A stretch of 64,000 nt of DNA from an uncultured Eubacteriales bacterium. Lineage in GTDB: Bacteria; Bacillota; Clostridia; Christensenellales; QALW01. The notes below the pieces were generated by a model. It saw only the letters and a program-made list of their open reading frames with translations. It was not told the DNA's origin and ran no database searches. The translations under genes and the position numbers were made by a program. The first letter of the stretch is position 1. Each line of letters begins with the position of its first letter. This document shows, one piece after another, positions 22,641-31,193 of this stretch. The stretch is taken from assembly GCA_900547955.1 (NCBI GenBank), contig URIR01000002.1, forward strand, positions 1-64,000, written 5' to 3'.

Positions 22641-24375
22641 GCTTAACGTACTCTCTCAGCTTTGGAGATATCTGAAAAAATCCCGCCTTACTCTGGCTGG
22701 AGCCGTTATTTTCGCCCTGCTTTCGGGAGGCCTTTCCCTGCTTGGCCCTTATTATATTGGCCGCGCAGTAGACATTATAGGAGAAGCCGCATGGAGCAAA
22801 ATAGCCTATTATCTTTTATTTCTTGGCGCAATATATCTTTTAAGCGCTGCGTTTATGTATATGATGAACGTTTGCACAAACGCTCTGGCATATAAAACCA
22901 CCGCCTTAATGCGAAAGGATTGTTTTTTTAAGCTTACCAGACTTCCCATAAGCTATATAGATTCTCATAGCCACGGAGACATTTACAGCAGACTCACCAA
23001 CGATACTGATACGGCCTGCGAGGGCATGCTGCAATCCATATCTCAGCTGCTTTCAGGCATAATAGTTATTTTAGGCTCGTTCGGCTTTATGCTTGCCCTT
23101 TCTCCATTTATAACCCTTGTTGTGCTTCTGATAACGCCCGTATCCTTCTTAATAGCTTATTTTATAACAAAGCATTCACGGCGCCGCTTCCGCGAGCAGG
23201 CCGCCCGTACCGGAGAACTTTCGGGCCTGACTGAGGAAATGCTCGCCGGGGCGGCGGTAGTAAACGCCTTTGGATATAATAAAGAGGCTATTGCGCGCTT
23301 TGAGGAAATAAATCAGCAATTATATAAATGCGGCCAGAAGGCTCAATTTTACTCCTCGCTGACCAACCCTACCACACGCTTAGTCAACAACTCAGCTTAT
23401 GTGCTGGTAGGAGTCTTAGGAGTATTTATGGCGCTTGACGGACGTATGTCTGTAGGAACCATTCTCAGCTTTCTGACATACGCTACTCAATTTGCAAAGC
23501 CTATAAATGAAATAACCGGGGTTATATCCCAGCTGCAGTCCGCTCTGGCCGCCCTCGAAAGAATATTCGGCCTTTTAAGCGAACCGGAGGAGCCGGAGGA
23601 AGCCTCTAAAATAACCGTACAGCCTGAAAATGTAAAAGGAGATATAAAGTTTGAACACGCTCAATTCTCTTATGTACCCGAAAAACCGTTAATAACTGAT
23701 TTCTCCTTCCATGCCCGACCCGGCAGCATGAACGCTATAGTAGGGCCCACAGGCGCCGGCAAAACAACGCTGGTTAATCTGCTTATGCGCTTTTACCAGC
23801 TTAACGGAGGCAGAATACTGCTGGACGGAACAGACATAAACGATATAAAACGAGAAAGCCTGCGCTCCTGTTTCGCTATGGTGCTGCAGGAAACCTGGCT
23901 GTTTAACGGCACAATAAGAGATAATATCGCTTACGGAATGCCCCAGGCCAGCGATGAAGAAATTATTCAGGCGGCCAAAGCCGCATATGCGCATGAATTT
24001 ATCTCCCGCCTGCCCGATGGATATAATTTCGTAATAACCGAGGACGGCGAAAACCTCTCGCAGGGAGAAAAGCAGCTGCTTACCATTGCGCGGGCCATGC
24101 TGCTTAAGCCACCCATGCTGATACTTGACGAAGCGACCAGCAGCGTGGATACGCGAACAGAGCAGAAAATACAGCTTGCCTTTAAAGCAGCCATGCAGGG
24201 ACGAACCAGCTTTGTTATAGCGCATAGACTCTCTACTATCCGAAACGCGGACGTTATAATTGTGATGAATAAAGGGGATATCGTGGAATACGGCAGCCAC
24301 GAAGAATTAATCCAGAAAAAAGGCTTTTATTTTAATCTATATAACAGTCAGTTTGCACAGGAGGAAGAAAATTAA
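22633..24375 (+). CDS. ABC exporter, catalytic half-transporter
   Basis: 580 residues from ATG at 22633, just after GGAGGGAG. Membrane domain about 20 to 310, then the NBD: Walker A GPTGAGKTT, signature LSQGEKQLLTIARA (LSQGE instead of LSGGQ), Walker B MLILDEATSSVD with catalytic Glu and H-loop VIAHRLST. The residues complement the degenerate partner upstream, so the two should form one heterodimer with a single competent site. Likely substrates are drugs or lipids; the sequence does not say which. Confidence 0.92.
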   Translation: MLKLNVLSQLWRYLKKSRLTLAGAVIFALLSGGLSLLGPYYIGRAVDIIGEAAWSKIAYYLLFLGAIYLLSAAFMYMMNVCTNALAYKTTALMRKDCFFKLTRLPISYIDSHSHGDIYSRLTNDTDTACEGMLQSISQLLSGIIVILGSFGFMLALSPFITLVVLLITPVSFLIAYFITKHSRRRFREQAARTGELSGLTEEMLAGAAVVNAFGYNKEAIARFEEINQQLYKCGQKAQFYSSLTNPTTRLVNNSAYVLVGVLGVFMALDGRMSVGTILSFLTYATQFAKPINEITGVISQLQSALAALERIFGLLSEPEEPEEASKITVQPENVKGDIKFEHAQFSYVPEKPLITDFSFHARPGSMNAIVGPTGAGKTTLVNLLMRFYQLNGGRILLDGTDINDIKRESLRSCFAMVLQETWLFNGTIRDNIAYGMPQASDEEIIQAAKAAYAHEFISRLPDGYNFVITEDGENLSQGEKQLLTIARAMLLKPPMLILDEATSSVDTRTEQKIQLAFKAAMQGRTSFVIAHRLSTIRNADVIIVMNKGDIVEYGSHEELIQKKGFYFNLYNSQFAQEEEN

Positions 24376-24401
24376 GCGCAGCCTGTATTCTCCGCGTATT
24401 G

Positions 24402-24675
24402 CCCTAAATTGACAAGGGCATATACGGTCAGGACAGGGCTGTTTGAGTGTCCTGCTGTGTTGCTTTTCGCTCCGTGTACGTTTAGTAACACGTCGTTCAA
24501 GCGCCTTGCAGGGAACTCAAACGGCCGCTGTCTGACTCTTCGACCTCCAGCAGATTTGATTTCGGCATTTTCAAGGAAGCGGAATGAGGCGTACTGAACG
24601 CACACCCATTGACGATGACGCAGAAAATGTCGAAATCAGACCGCTGGAGGCGTGTATCCCCTTGTCAATTTAGGG
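24402..24675. mobile_element. MITE family 1, copy a (274 bp)
   Basis: Ends are a perfect 17-bp terminal inverted repeat, CCCTAAATTGACAAGGG on the left and its complement on the right. Two internal inverted repeats could fold the element into a double stem-loop: about 24431-24452 with 24512-24533, and about 24547-24573 with 24626-24652. A second copy in the opposite orientation lies at 49314-49586. No protein is encoded, and no clear target duplication is seen. Confidence 0.8.
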
Positions 24676-24734
24676 TAAAGCCTATTTATAATAAAAAGCG
24701 CCTGCAGGCCTTGAGCCAGCAGCGATAGTATTTG

Positions 24735-24860
24735 CTTCAGCGCGCAAAAAGGCTTCCCGGGGCGTTCGGCAGGCTGCGCCTGCCTGGGCAGGGCGTTTTA
24801 CGCCCCGCCTGCGGCCGTAAGGCCGCAAACGCCCCGGGAAGCCTTTTTTTCGCGCTGAAG
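24735..24860. repeat. Cloverleaf palindrome C1 (type I)
   Basis: Outer arms 24735-24766 and 24828-24860 pair over about 32 bp. Inside are three hairpins: GGCAGG/CCTGCC (24768-24784), GGCAGGGCGT/ACGCCCCGCC (24787-24809, one mismatch) and GCGGCC/GGCCGC (24811-24826). It lies between the converging ABC exporter and metA transcripts, and A- and T-runs inside the arms let it act as a bidirectional terminator. Confidence 0.85.
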
Positions 24861-24940
24861 CCGTCCCGCGGCCAATTTCCCAGCGTCCCCTTTAGGTCCT
24901 AAAGCCGTTCTCTGCTTCGACCTACCATATGCAGCGGCCG

Positions 24941-25858
24941 TCAGCCTATATCATCTAATTTATACGGCGTCTCCTGATATACGCAGTAATTAAGCCAATT
25001 TGAAAATAACAGATTGGCATGACCTCTCCAAAGATTGACCGGGCTTCTGTCAGCGTCATCATTGGGAAAATAATTTTCAGGTATATCCGGCTCTATACCC
25101 TTTTCTAAATCCCGAATATATTCCAGCTTCAAGGTGTCGTTATCGTATTCCGGATGGCCCGTAACATAAACCTCTCTGCCTTCCCGGCCTACTATAAGAT
25201 ATATACCCGCTTTTTCCGATTCGGCAAGCACAGTCAGCTCCGGATGCTTGTCCACATCCTGCCTGTCAATGCCCGTATATCTTGAATGGGGCGCATAAAA
25301 ATAATCGTCGTAGCCCCGAATAAGCAAATTATGCCCCCCTGCAGTCTGATGCAGATATACCCCTGAAAGCTTTTTATCCAAAACCCGCTTTTCTATGCCG
25401 TAATTATAATAAAGCCCCGCCTGAGCGCCCCAGCAGATATGCATAGTAGAATATACATTTTTACGGGACCATTTCATAATATCCGTAAGCTCATTCCAAT
25501 AGTGCACCTGGCTGAACTCCAGCTTTTCCACAGGCGCGCCGGTAATAATAAGACCGTCAAATTTCATTCCCCTTATCTGCTCAAAGGTTCTGTAAAAGCT
25601 CTCCAAATGCTCCAGAGGCGTATTTTTGGGATTATGAGTGGATGTGCGCAGAAAAGTCACATCCACCTGCAAGGGGGTATTGCCCAAAAGCCGCAGCAGC
25701 TGAGTCTCTGTAACTATTTTAGTAGGCATAATGTTAAGTATAGCCAGTTTTAACGGGCGTATATCCTGTGAAACCGCGCGCTCCTCCGACATTACAAATA
25801 TATTTTCATTTGTAAGCTGCTTAAAGGCGGGCAGTTTACTATTTATTCTGACAGGCAT
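24941..25858 (-). CDS. metA: Homoserine O-acyltransferase (MetA), predicted acetyl-specific
   Basis: 305 residues. Acylates homoserine in methionine synthesis. The nucleophile Cys142 (HICWGAQAG), His235 and Glu237 (TGHPEYD) are at the family positions. Residue 111 is Glu, which in characterised MetA enzymes marks acetyl-CoA use, whereas Gly marks succinyl-CoA. It lies just downstream of ddl on the same strand, with seven bases between, probably sharing a transcript. No T-box or SAM riboswitch is visible upstream. Confidence 0.94.
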   Translation of the reverse strand: MPVRINSKLPAFKQLTNENIFVMSEERAVSQDIRPLKLAILNIMPTKIVTETQLLRLLGNTPLQVDVTFLRTSTHNPKNTPLEHLESFYRTFEQIRGMKFDGLIITGAPVEKLEFSQVHYWNELTDIMKWSRKNVYSTMHICWGAQAGLYYNYGIEKRVLDKKLSGVYLHQTAGGHNLLIRGYDDYFYAPHSRYTGIDRQDVDKHPELTVLAESEKAGIYLIVGREGREVYVTGHPEYDNDTLKLEYIRDLEKGIEPDIPENYFPNDDADRSPVNLWRGHANLLFSNWLNYCVYQETPYKLDDIG

Positions 25859-25865
25859 ATATGAA

Positions 25866-27083
25866 TCATCCTTTTTCTGAGTATTTTGTTCCCTTAGCTC
25901 CCGTTTTCGCGCCTTTACCGTAATTTAAAAGGATATCTGATTTATACGCATATTCGCTGCTGGAAGAATCCTCGTAAGCCTTTATAGCATATTGAATCAG
26001 TTCATCTAATAAATCCTTATATTTAAGCCCGGACGCCTCCCAGAGATAAAAAGCAAAGGAACCGGGAATAGTGTTTATTTCGTTAATATATAAGCTGTTA
26101 TCCGTTTTGTCAATAATATAATCTATTCTTATAACGCCCTTGCAGTCGAAAAGCTGGAAAGCGCGCTTGGTATAATCCTGTATTTGAGCGGTCATTTGCT
26201 CGCTGATTGGCGCCGGAATCCTGCGGGAAAGCGACTGCATGCCCTGCTTATCCGTTCCCTTTTTCGCGCCCCGCATGTATTTTTCATCATAAGTAAGAAA
26301 TTCTTCCCAGGTAACCGGCATCTCGCATACGCTTACGCGCACGCTTGAACCAAATCCCAACGCCGAGCAATTGACCTCCTCAAGACTGTCTATACCCCGC
26401 TCAACTAAAATACGGCGGTCGTAATGCGCGGCTATTTCCATAGCGTTAATCAATTCCTGCCGGTTCTTTGCCTTGGAAATACCAATACTGGAGCCTAAAT
26501 TGGCCGGTTTTACAAACATAGGATAATTAAAGCGCTCCTCCGCCCTCCCGGCAAGAATCTCCGCCTCGCGCTTAAGCTGGCCGCGGTCAAAATATATGTA
26601 ATCCAGCACCGGAAAACCCGCGCCCTGAAAAGCGGCTTTCATAAGTATTTTATCCATGCCCGCCGCGGAGCCCAGCACCCCGCAGCTGGTAAAAGGCACC
26701 TGAGCAAGCTGAAGCAGTCCCTGCAAGGAGCCGTCCTCTCCGTTAAGGCCGTGCATCGCTAAAACAGCCGCGTCCAGACTAGCTATAACGCCGTTATCCC
26801 TTTTAAAAAGACTGTGCTCGCGCTCAAATTTAAAAAGCTGACGAGCGCGGGTATTGGCGGGCAGATAACAGCGCGTAAGCTCTTTATTCCCTATATCAAA
26901 ATTTTTATAGGTATTTATATCGGTAAGCTTTTCGCCCGTATACCAATCCCCGTCTCTGGTTATATAAATAGGGATAATATTATATTTCCCCCTATCCAGA
27001 TTTTCCATCATTTGCAAAGCAGTCACCACCGAAACGTCGTGCTCTGAGGATTTCCCCCCAAAAAATACCGCGATATTCAGCAT
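25866..27083 (-). CDS. ddl: D-alanine--D-alanine ligase
   Basis: 405 residues from ATG at 27083, with GAAAGGAAG upstream. Joins two D-Ala for peptidoglycan. N-terminal [20 protein letters not shown], central [20 protein letters not shown] and [18 protein letters not shown] are the ATP-grasp Ddl motifs; [18 protein letters not shown] follows NEINTIPGS. It is longer than usual by about 40 C-terminal residues ([14 protein letters not shown]). It stands with a MurF-like gene, which uses its product. Confidence 0.94.
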   Translation of the reverse strand: MLNIAVFFGGKSSEHDVSVVTALQMMENLDRGKYNIIPIYITRDGDWYTGEKLTDINTYKNFDIGNKELTRCYLPANTRARQLFKFEREHSLFKRDNGVIASLDAAVLAMHGLNGEDGSLQGLLQLAQVPFTSCGVLGSAAGMDKILMKAAFQGAGFPVLDYIYFDRGQLKREAEILAGRAEERFNYPMFVKPANLGSSIGISKAKNRQELINAMEIAAHYDRRILVERGIDSLEEVNCSALGFGSSVRVSVCEMPVTWEEFLTYDEKYMRGAKKGTDKQGMQSLSRRIPAPISEQMTAQIQDYTKRAFQLFDCKGVIRIDYIIDKTDNSLYINEINTIPGSFAFYLWEASGLKYKDLLDELIQYAIKAYEDSSSSEYAYKSDILLNYGKGAKTGAKGTKYSEKG

Positions 27084-27097
27084 AAAATTACTTCCTT

Positions 27098-28648
27098 TCA
27101 AGCATAATTATCAGGCAAATCATTTTCAAACAGCACAGTATCTCCCGCAGCGCCTATTCTGCCTAAAAGCTCAGCCGCCTCTTTAAGAGAAGCCGCCTCG
27201 TATATCGCCTTAGCGTCAAAGCCGCTCGCCAAGAGTCCTCTTTTTATCTCCCCCGTCCTTTCAGGAAGAACTAATATAGCTATATCTGCGCTGGCAGCTA
27301 TCTGAACGCCCAATTTATAATGATATTCCTCCTGTCCTGCTCCCAGCTCAACAAAACCGGGCGTAACAATTATCCTTCTTCCATTCTTAAAACCAGAAAG
27401 CACCTCCAGCGCAGCCTTTGCGCCGTTAGGACTGGAATTAAAGGCATCGTCTATAACAGTCATTGGGCTGGTTGAAACAATTTGCAGCCGGTGTTCAACC
27501 GGCTCTAAGGCCTGTATCCCACGCGCTATCTGTTCTATATTAAGGTTCAATTTATAAGCGCAGGCGGCCGCGGAGAGTATGTTTTGAATATTATGCCTGC
27601 CTAATAATTTAGTATGACACAGGGCCTGACTGCCGTCCAGCAGCAGCGTAAAGGAGCTTCCCTGCGGTCCCACCGTGATATCCTCAGCGCTGGCCAAACA
27701 GCTTTTATCAAATCCAAAATAATATTTTTCGCACCTTGCGCGCTCGTACATCTGCTCTGTAAATTCATTGCCCCAAGGAAAAAACGCTGTTCCTCCGTTC
27801 TTTAAGCCCTCAATAAGCTCAAACTTACTGTCCCTAAGCCTTTCCATGCTGCCAAATGTCTCCAGATGCTGCGGACCTATAGAAGTAATTATTGCGCAGT
27901 CAGGATGCACAAACCTGCAAATATCCTTTATATCTCCCTTATGCCGGGCGCCCATTTCACATATGAAAATCTGGTCGTCCGACCGAAGCCGCTCTCTTAT
28001 TACCCTTACAACTCCCATAGTTGTATTATAGCTTGAAGGAGGAGTTAGCACGCTGTATTTTTGTTTTAATATTTCCGAAAGAATAAACTTTACGCTGGTC
28101 TTGCCATAGCTTCCCGTAATCCCGACTATTTTCAAATCTGGTCTTTCCTTTAACCGTCTGGAAGCGCTGTAAATATATCCTTCCCGTATCGCCCATTCCG
28201 CAGGCTTAGATGCCAGAGCCGAAAGAAATACCAAAACAGTATTAAAGGCAGGGAGCAAATATATAGGATAATAAAATTCCCGCCAAACGCAGAGCGCACA
28301 TATTCCAAGGCATATAATTACATAAACAACCAGCATGCGTTTAATACGGGCAGTATATTTAAGCGGCTTTATCTCCGTCCGCTTTTTGAGCGCAAAGGGC
28401 AGAAGCAAAATAACGCACGCCGGCAGAACAAATATGCCCGCGTCGGGGAAAAAGCCATACGCCACGCAGGCCAGTACGCATATGACTGCCGCTGGAAGCA
28501 GGCCCTTAGCCATATGCCGCACATACTGCCTCAAAAAATAGCTTTCAAGCTGAAGCATATGTATGCCTCTGCGCGCCAGCAGCAGAGTAACGGCGCAGAT
28601 AAGCAAAGAGCCGGCAAGGTAAAACCACCTATAGAATAAATCGCTCAT
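27098..28648 (-). CDS. MurF-like Mur ligase with an N-terminal membrane domain
   Basis: 516 residues. Residues about 1 to 150 hold four hydrophobic segments. The Mur ligase core follows: VGITGSYGKTSVKFIL is the ATP-binding loop, then SSYNTTMGVV, FICEMGARHKGDI and VIDDAFNSSPNGAKAALEVL, as in MurF. MurF adds D-Ala-D-Ala to the UDP-MurNAc tripeptide; classical MurF is soluble, so a membrane-fused form is unusual, though seen in Clostridia. The ddl gene directly downstream supports the substrate. Confidence 0.85.
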   Translation of the reverse strand: MSDLFYRWFYLAGSLLICAVTLLLARRGIHMLQLESYFLRQYVRHMAKGLLPAAVICVLACVAYGFFPDAGIFVLPACVILLLPFALKKRTEIKPLKYTARIKRMLVVYVIICLGICALCVWREFYYPIYLLPAFNTVLVFLSALASKPAEWAIREGYIYSASRRLKERPDLKIVGITGSYGKTSVKFILSEILKQKYSVLTPPSSYNTTMGVVRVIRERLRSDDQIFICEMGARHKGDIKDICRFVHPDCAIITSIGPQHLETFGSMERLRDSKFELIEGLKNGGTAFFPWGNEFTEQMYERARCEKYYFGFDKSCLASAEDITVGPQGSSFTLLLDGSQALCHTKLLGRHNIQNILSAAACAYKLNLNIEQIARGIQALEPVEHRLQIVSTSPMTVIDDAFNSSPNGAKAALEVLSGFKNGRRIIVTPGFVELGAGQEEYHYKLGVQIAASADIAILVLPERTGEIKRGLLASGFDAKAIYEAASLKEAAELLGRIGAAGDTVLFENDLPDNYA

Positions 28649-28659
28649 AAATTCAATCC

Positions 28660-29409
28660 TTATTTCAAAAATGATTCAAGCACGCGTTGGGTCTGCCCCA
28701 GGCGCTCCAAAAACGCATAATGCCCTGCGCCCGAATACATAACCAGGCCGCAGTCGGGAACGTTTTGCTTTATTATTTCCGCCATATAAGGAGGCGTTTG
28801 ATCGTCCTTATCTCCCCATATCAGCAGCACAGGCGCCTTTATATCCCTAAGCAGATATTTAAGGTCCTCGTTTACTATTCTGGAAAATGTAGCCCGCATA
28901 ACGTCTGAAAGCTTACGATAATCCTCCGAGCCCTTGTTCTTTTTAAAGCGTTCACGGCTTGCCTGAGTAAAAACGGGCAGGCGCATGATATTCTTTATCA
29001 ATTTGTACCAATACACCTTCAGATAATATTTAAAGGTGCGTTTAGGCCGGATACCGGCGCTTGCGCAAAGGACTAATTTTTCAAAGCACTCGGCATAATC
29101 TCTGGACATAGCCAGAATTGTGCGCCCTCCGTTTGAATGCCCGATAAACGAAGCCCTTTTTATGCCCGCCTCATCCATAACGCATTTCACAGCGCCGGCA
29201 AAGTCATATATATCCATAGGCTCTGCGGGCTCGTCAGATTTTCCATGGCCCGGCAAATCTATAAGAGTCACCCGGCAAAAGCCCGCTAAAAATTCCGCAA
29301 GAGGCATTAAAAGAGAGCTGTCATAGCCCCAGCCATGCAGCAATATAACGTCCTTTCCGCAGCCCAATTGTTCAAAATATATTCCGCAGCCCCTATATTC
29401 AGCCCGCAT
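28660..29409 (-). CDS. Alpha/beta hydrolase
   Basis: 249 residues from ATG at 29409, six bases after GGAGG and inside the end of rimI. The oxyanion region is LLHGWGYDSS, the nucleophile elbow GHSNGG, and the His motif GAGHYAFLE, with Asp in WGDKDDQTPP. Substrate unknown. It is translationally coupled to rimI and lies upstream of the murF-like gene, perhaps in one long operon. Confidence 0.85.
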   Translation of the reverse strand: MRAEYRGCGIYFEQLGCGKDVILLHGWGYDSSLLMPLAEFLAGFCRVTLIDLPGHGKSDEPAEPMDIYDFAGAVKCVMDEAGIKRASFIGHSNGGRTILAMSRDYAECFEKLVLCASAGIRPKRTFKYYLKVYWYKLIKNIMRLPVFTQASRERFKKNKGSEDYRKLSDVMRATFSRIVNEDLKYLLRDIKAPVLLIWGDKDDQTPPYMAEIIKQNVPDCGLVMYSGAGHYAFLERLGQTQRVLESFLK

Positions 29410-29854
29410 GCGTGACCTCCATCCACATAATAAGCGCATCCTCTCCGTTTTCATAATATTTAGGACGCGCCCCCTGCGTTACAAAGCCGTATTGCTCATA
29501 CAGCCTTATAGCAGCGGCATTGCTTTTACGCACTTCCAGAGTCATACGCTCTATCCCCAGCATCCCGGCGCGCTTTATCATTCGGGCCAGGAGCGCCCTG
29601 CCCACTCCGCGGCGCCGGCAGTCCGCCCGGACGGCAATATTAGTTATATGCCCCTCGTCCAGAATCTTCCAAAAGCCCCCGTAGCCGGCGACATGCCCCT
29701 CCTGAAGCGCTATAACATAATAAGCGGCGGTATTCTCCAGCTCGCCCTCAAAGGATTTTTCGCTCCACGGAGATAAAAAAGCTTCTCTTTCAATCATGCA
29801 TATTTCGGGAATATATTCGGCTTTTAAATGGTCAAAGCTTATTTCGGCTTTCAT
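29399..29854 (-). CDS. rimI: Ribosomal protein S18-alanine N-acetyltransferase
   Basis: 151 residues, GNAT fold. ITNIAVRADCRRRGVGRALL is the acetyl-CoA binding segment and LEVRKSNAAAIRLYEQYGF the C-terminal signature of RimI. It follows tsaB with a 23-base overlap, the widely conserved tsaE-tsaB-rimI order. Confidence 0.92.
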   Translation of the reverse strand: MKAEISFDHLKAEYIPEICMIEREAFLSPWSEKSFEGELENTAAYYVIALQEGHVAGYGGFWKILDEGHITNIAVRADCRRRGVGRALLARMIKRAGMLGIERMTLEVRKSNAAAIRLYEQYGFVTQGARPKYYENGEDALIMWMEVTHAG

Positions 29855-30527
29855 ATTCTCGCTCCGCCTGAGGCTTTCTTAGATAAAATGCGTCCAATTC
29901 AAAGCAGCTTATCAATTCCCCGCGTTCAGCCGCTTCAAAGGCCAGCTGCGCCGCGGAAGCCGCGCGCTGATACGCCGTTTCAGGATTGGCCAGCCTTATA
30001 TCCTTCATAAGTCTGCTTAGAGACTCCATATGCATTAACGCGCCGTCCCCGGTAAATATAACCGTTCGGCCCATCCTCGCTTTATTCAATTCGCATGCCA
30101 GCTCTTCTACAGGCAGCGCACACGGCATAATAATCGGAGAGTTATCCGCATATGCGGCCGCATACACCTGGCCCCGCCGCGCGTCCAGCAAAGAGCATAC
30201 TACGCTTTGCGGAGAAAATACGCTTCGAGCCGCCGTCTCCAGCGTATTAACAGCCGCACACGGCTTATTCTCAGCCTGCGCAAGCCCTTTTATTGTACTT
30301 ACCGCTATACGCACCCCTGTAAACGAACCCGGCCCGGTACAGCAGGCAAACACGTCTATGCCTGACGGCTCAAGCGAACAATTAAAAAGAGCCTGTTCTA
30401 TTATGGGCATAAGCATTTCTGAATGCACAAGTCCGTTATTAATGCAAATATCGCTTATAATCCTGCCGTCTTTCCATACCGCCGCCGAACAATAGCCGCT
30501 GGAGGTATCCGCCGCCAATATAATCAT
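29832..30527 (-). CDS. tsaB: tRNA t6A biosynthesis protein TsaB
   Basis: 231 residues. ILAADTSSGYCSAAVWKDG at the N-terminus and CTGPGSFTGVRIAVSTIKGL are TsaB signatures. It scaffolds TsaD and TsaE for threonylcarbamoylation of ANN-decoding tRNAs. Located between tsaE and rimI. Confidence 0.94.
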   Translation of the reverse strand: MIILAADTSSGYCSAAVWKDGRIISDICINNGLVHSEMLMPIIEQALFNCSLEPSGIDVFACCTGPGSFTGVRIAVSTIKGLAQAENKPCAAVNTLETAARSVFSPQSVVCSLLDARRGQVYAAAYADNSPIIMPCALPVEELACELNKARMGRTVIFTGDGALMHMESLSRLMKDIRLANPETAYQRAASAAQLAFEAAERGELISCFELDAFYLRKPQAEREYESRNKL

Positions 30528-30545
30528 ATCCTCACGCCGTTTATA

Positions 30546-30977
30546 TTATACGGCTCCTCCTTTTATTGAGCTTATATCTATCAAACGCGCCCCGTCCTCT
30601 TTTTCTATGCGCACCCTTAAAGCGTCCTTAGGCAGCTCCTCCGGGCCGAGCCGCTCGCACCACTCCACCGCGCATACGCATTCTGAATCGTAAAAATATT
30701 CGTCAAAGCCCAAGGAATATATCTCTTCTCCACGAATACGATAAAGGTCGAAATGATACAGGGGCAGCCTTCCGCCCAAATATTCATGCATCAGCGCAAA
30801 AGTAGGGCTGCTTACGTCCGCGTCTGAACCCAGCCCCTTAGCCAGTCCGCGCACAAAAGCCGTTTTTCCAGCGCCTAAGTCTCCGTAAAGCGCGATAAAA
30901 GCTCCTTTTTTCAATTCCCGTCCCAGCTTTTCGCCGGCAGAAACGGTATCCGCCTCTGTTAACGCCCTGAAAAACAT
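30546..30977 (-). CDS. tsaE: tRNA t6A biosynthesis ATPase TsaE
   Basis: 143 residues from ATG at 30977, after GAGGT. Walker A YGDLGAGKTAFVRGLAKGL, then VSSPTFALMHEY and the LYHFDLYRI motif. ATPase that resets the TsaBD complex. First gene of tsaE-tsaB-rimI-hydrolase. Confidence 0.94.
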   Translation of the reverse strand: MFFRALTEADTVSAGEKLGRELKKGAFIALYGDLGAGKTAFVRGLAKGLGSDADVSSPTFALMHEYLGGRLPLYHFDLYRIRGEEIYSLGFDEYFYDSECVCAVEWCERLGPEELPKDALRVRIEKEDGARLIDISSIKGGAV

Positions 30978-31140
30978 AAAATTACCTCGCACGCATTATT
31001 TTATATTTTACTACACTTTAGCCCTTAGCGCAAGCCGACTGTAGAGTATTGCAGAATAATTATTTTAGCCGGCGCCGCAGGCGCACCATGCTTTTACATA
31101 AAACAAGCAAAAAGCTTCACCGCCGTATGAAAAACAGCGC

Positions 31141-31169
31141 AAAAAAGAGCGCGCTTTTAAGCGCGCTCT
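31141..31169 (-). terminator. Intrinsic terminator after the lipoprotein hydrolase
   Basis: AGAGCGCGC and GCGCGCTCT form a 9-bp stem, followed leftward by six T. Confidence 0.85.
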
Positions 31170-31193
31170 AATAAATTACACCGTGCAGGGCTT

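Noticed and set aside
24372..24605. ORFs within MITE family 1
   Set aside because: Frames are not kept between the two copies; the element appears non-coding.
24735..24860. Cloverleaf elements as tRNA-like genes
   Set aside because: Arms and leaves have the wrong lengths, no anticodon or T-loop consensus is present, and the stems are far longer than in tRNA.
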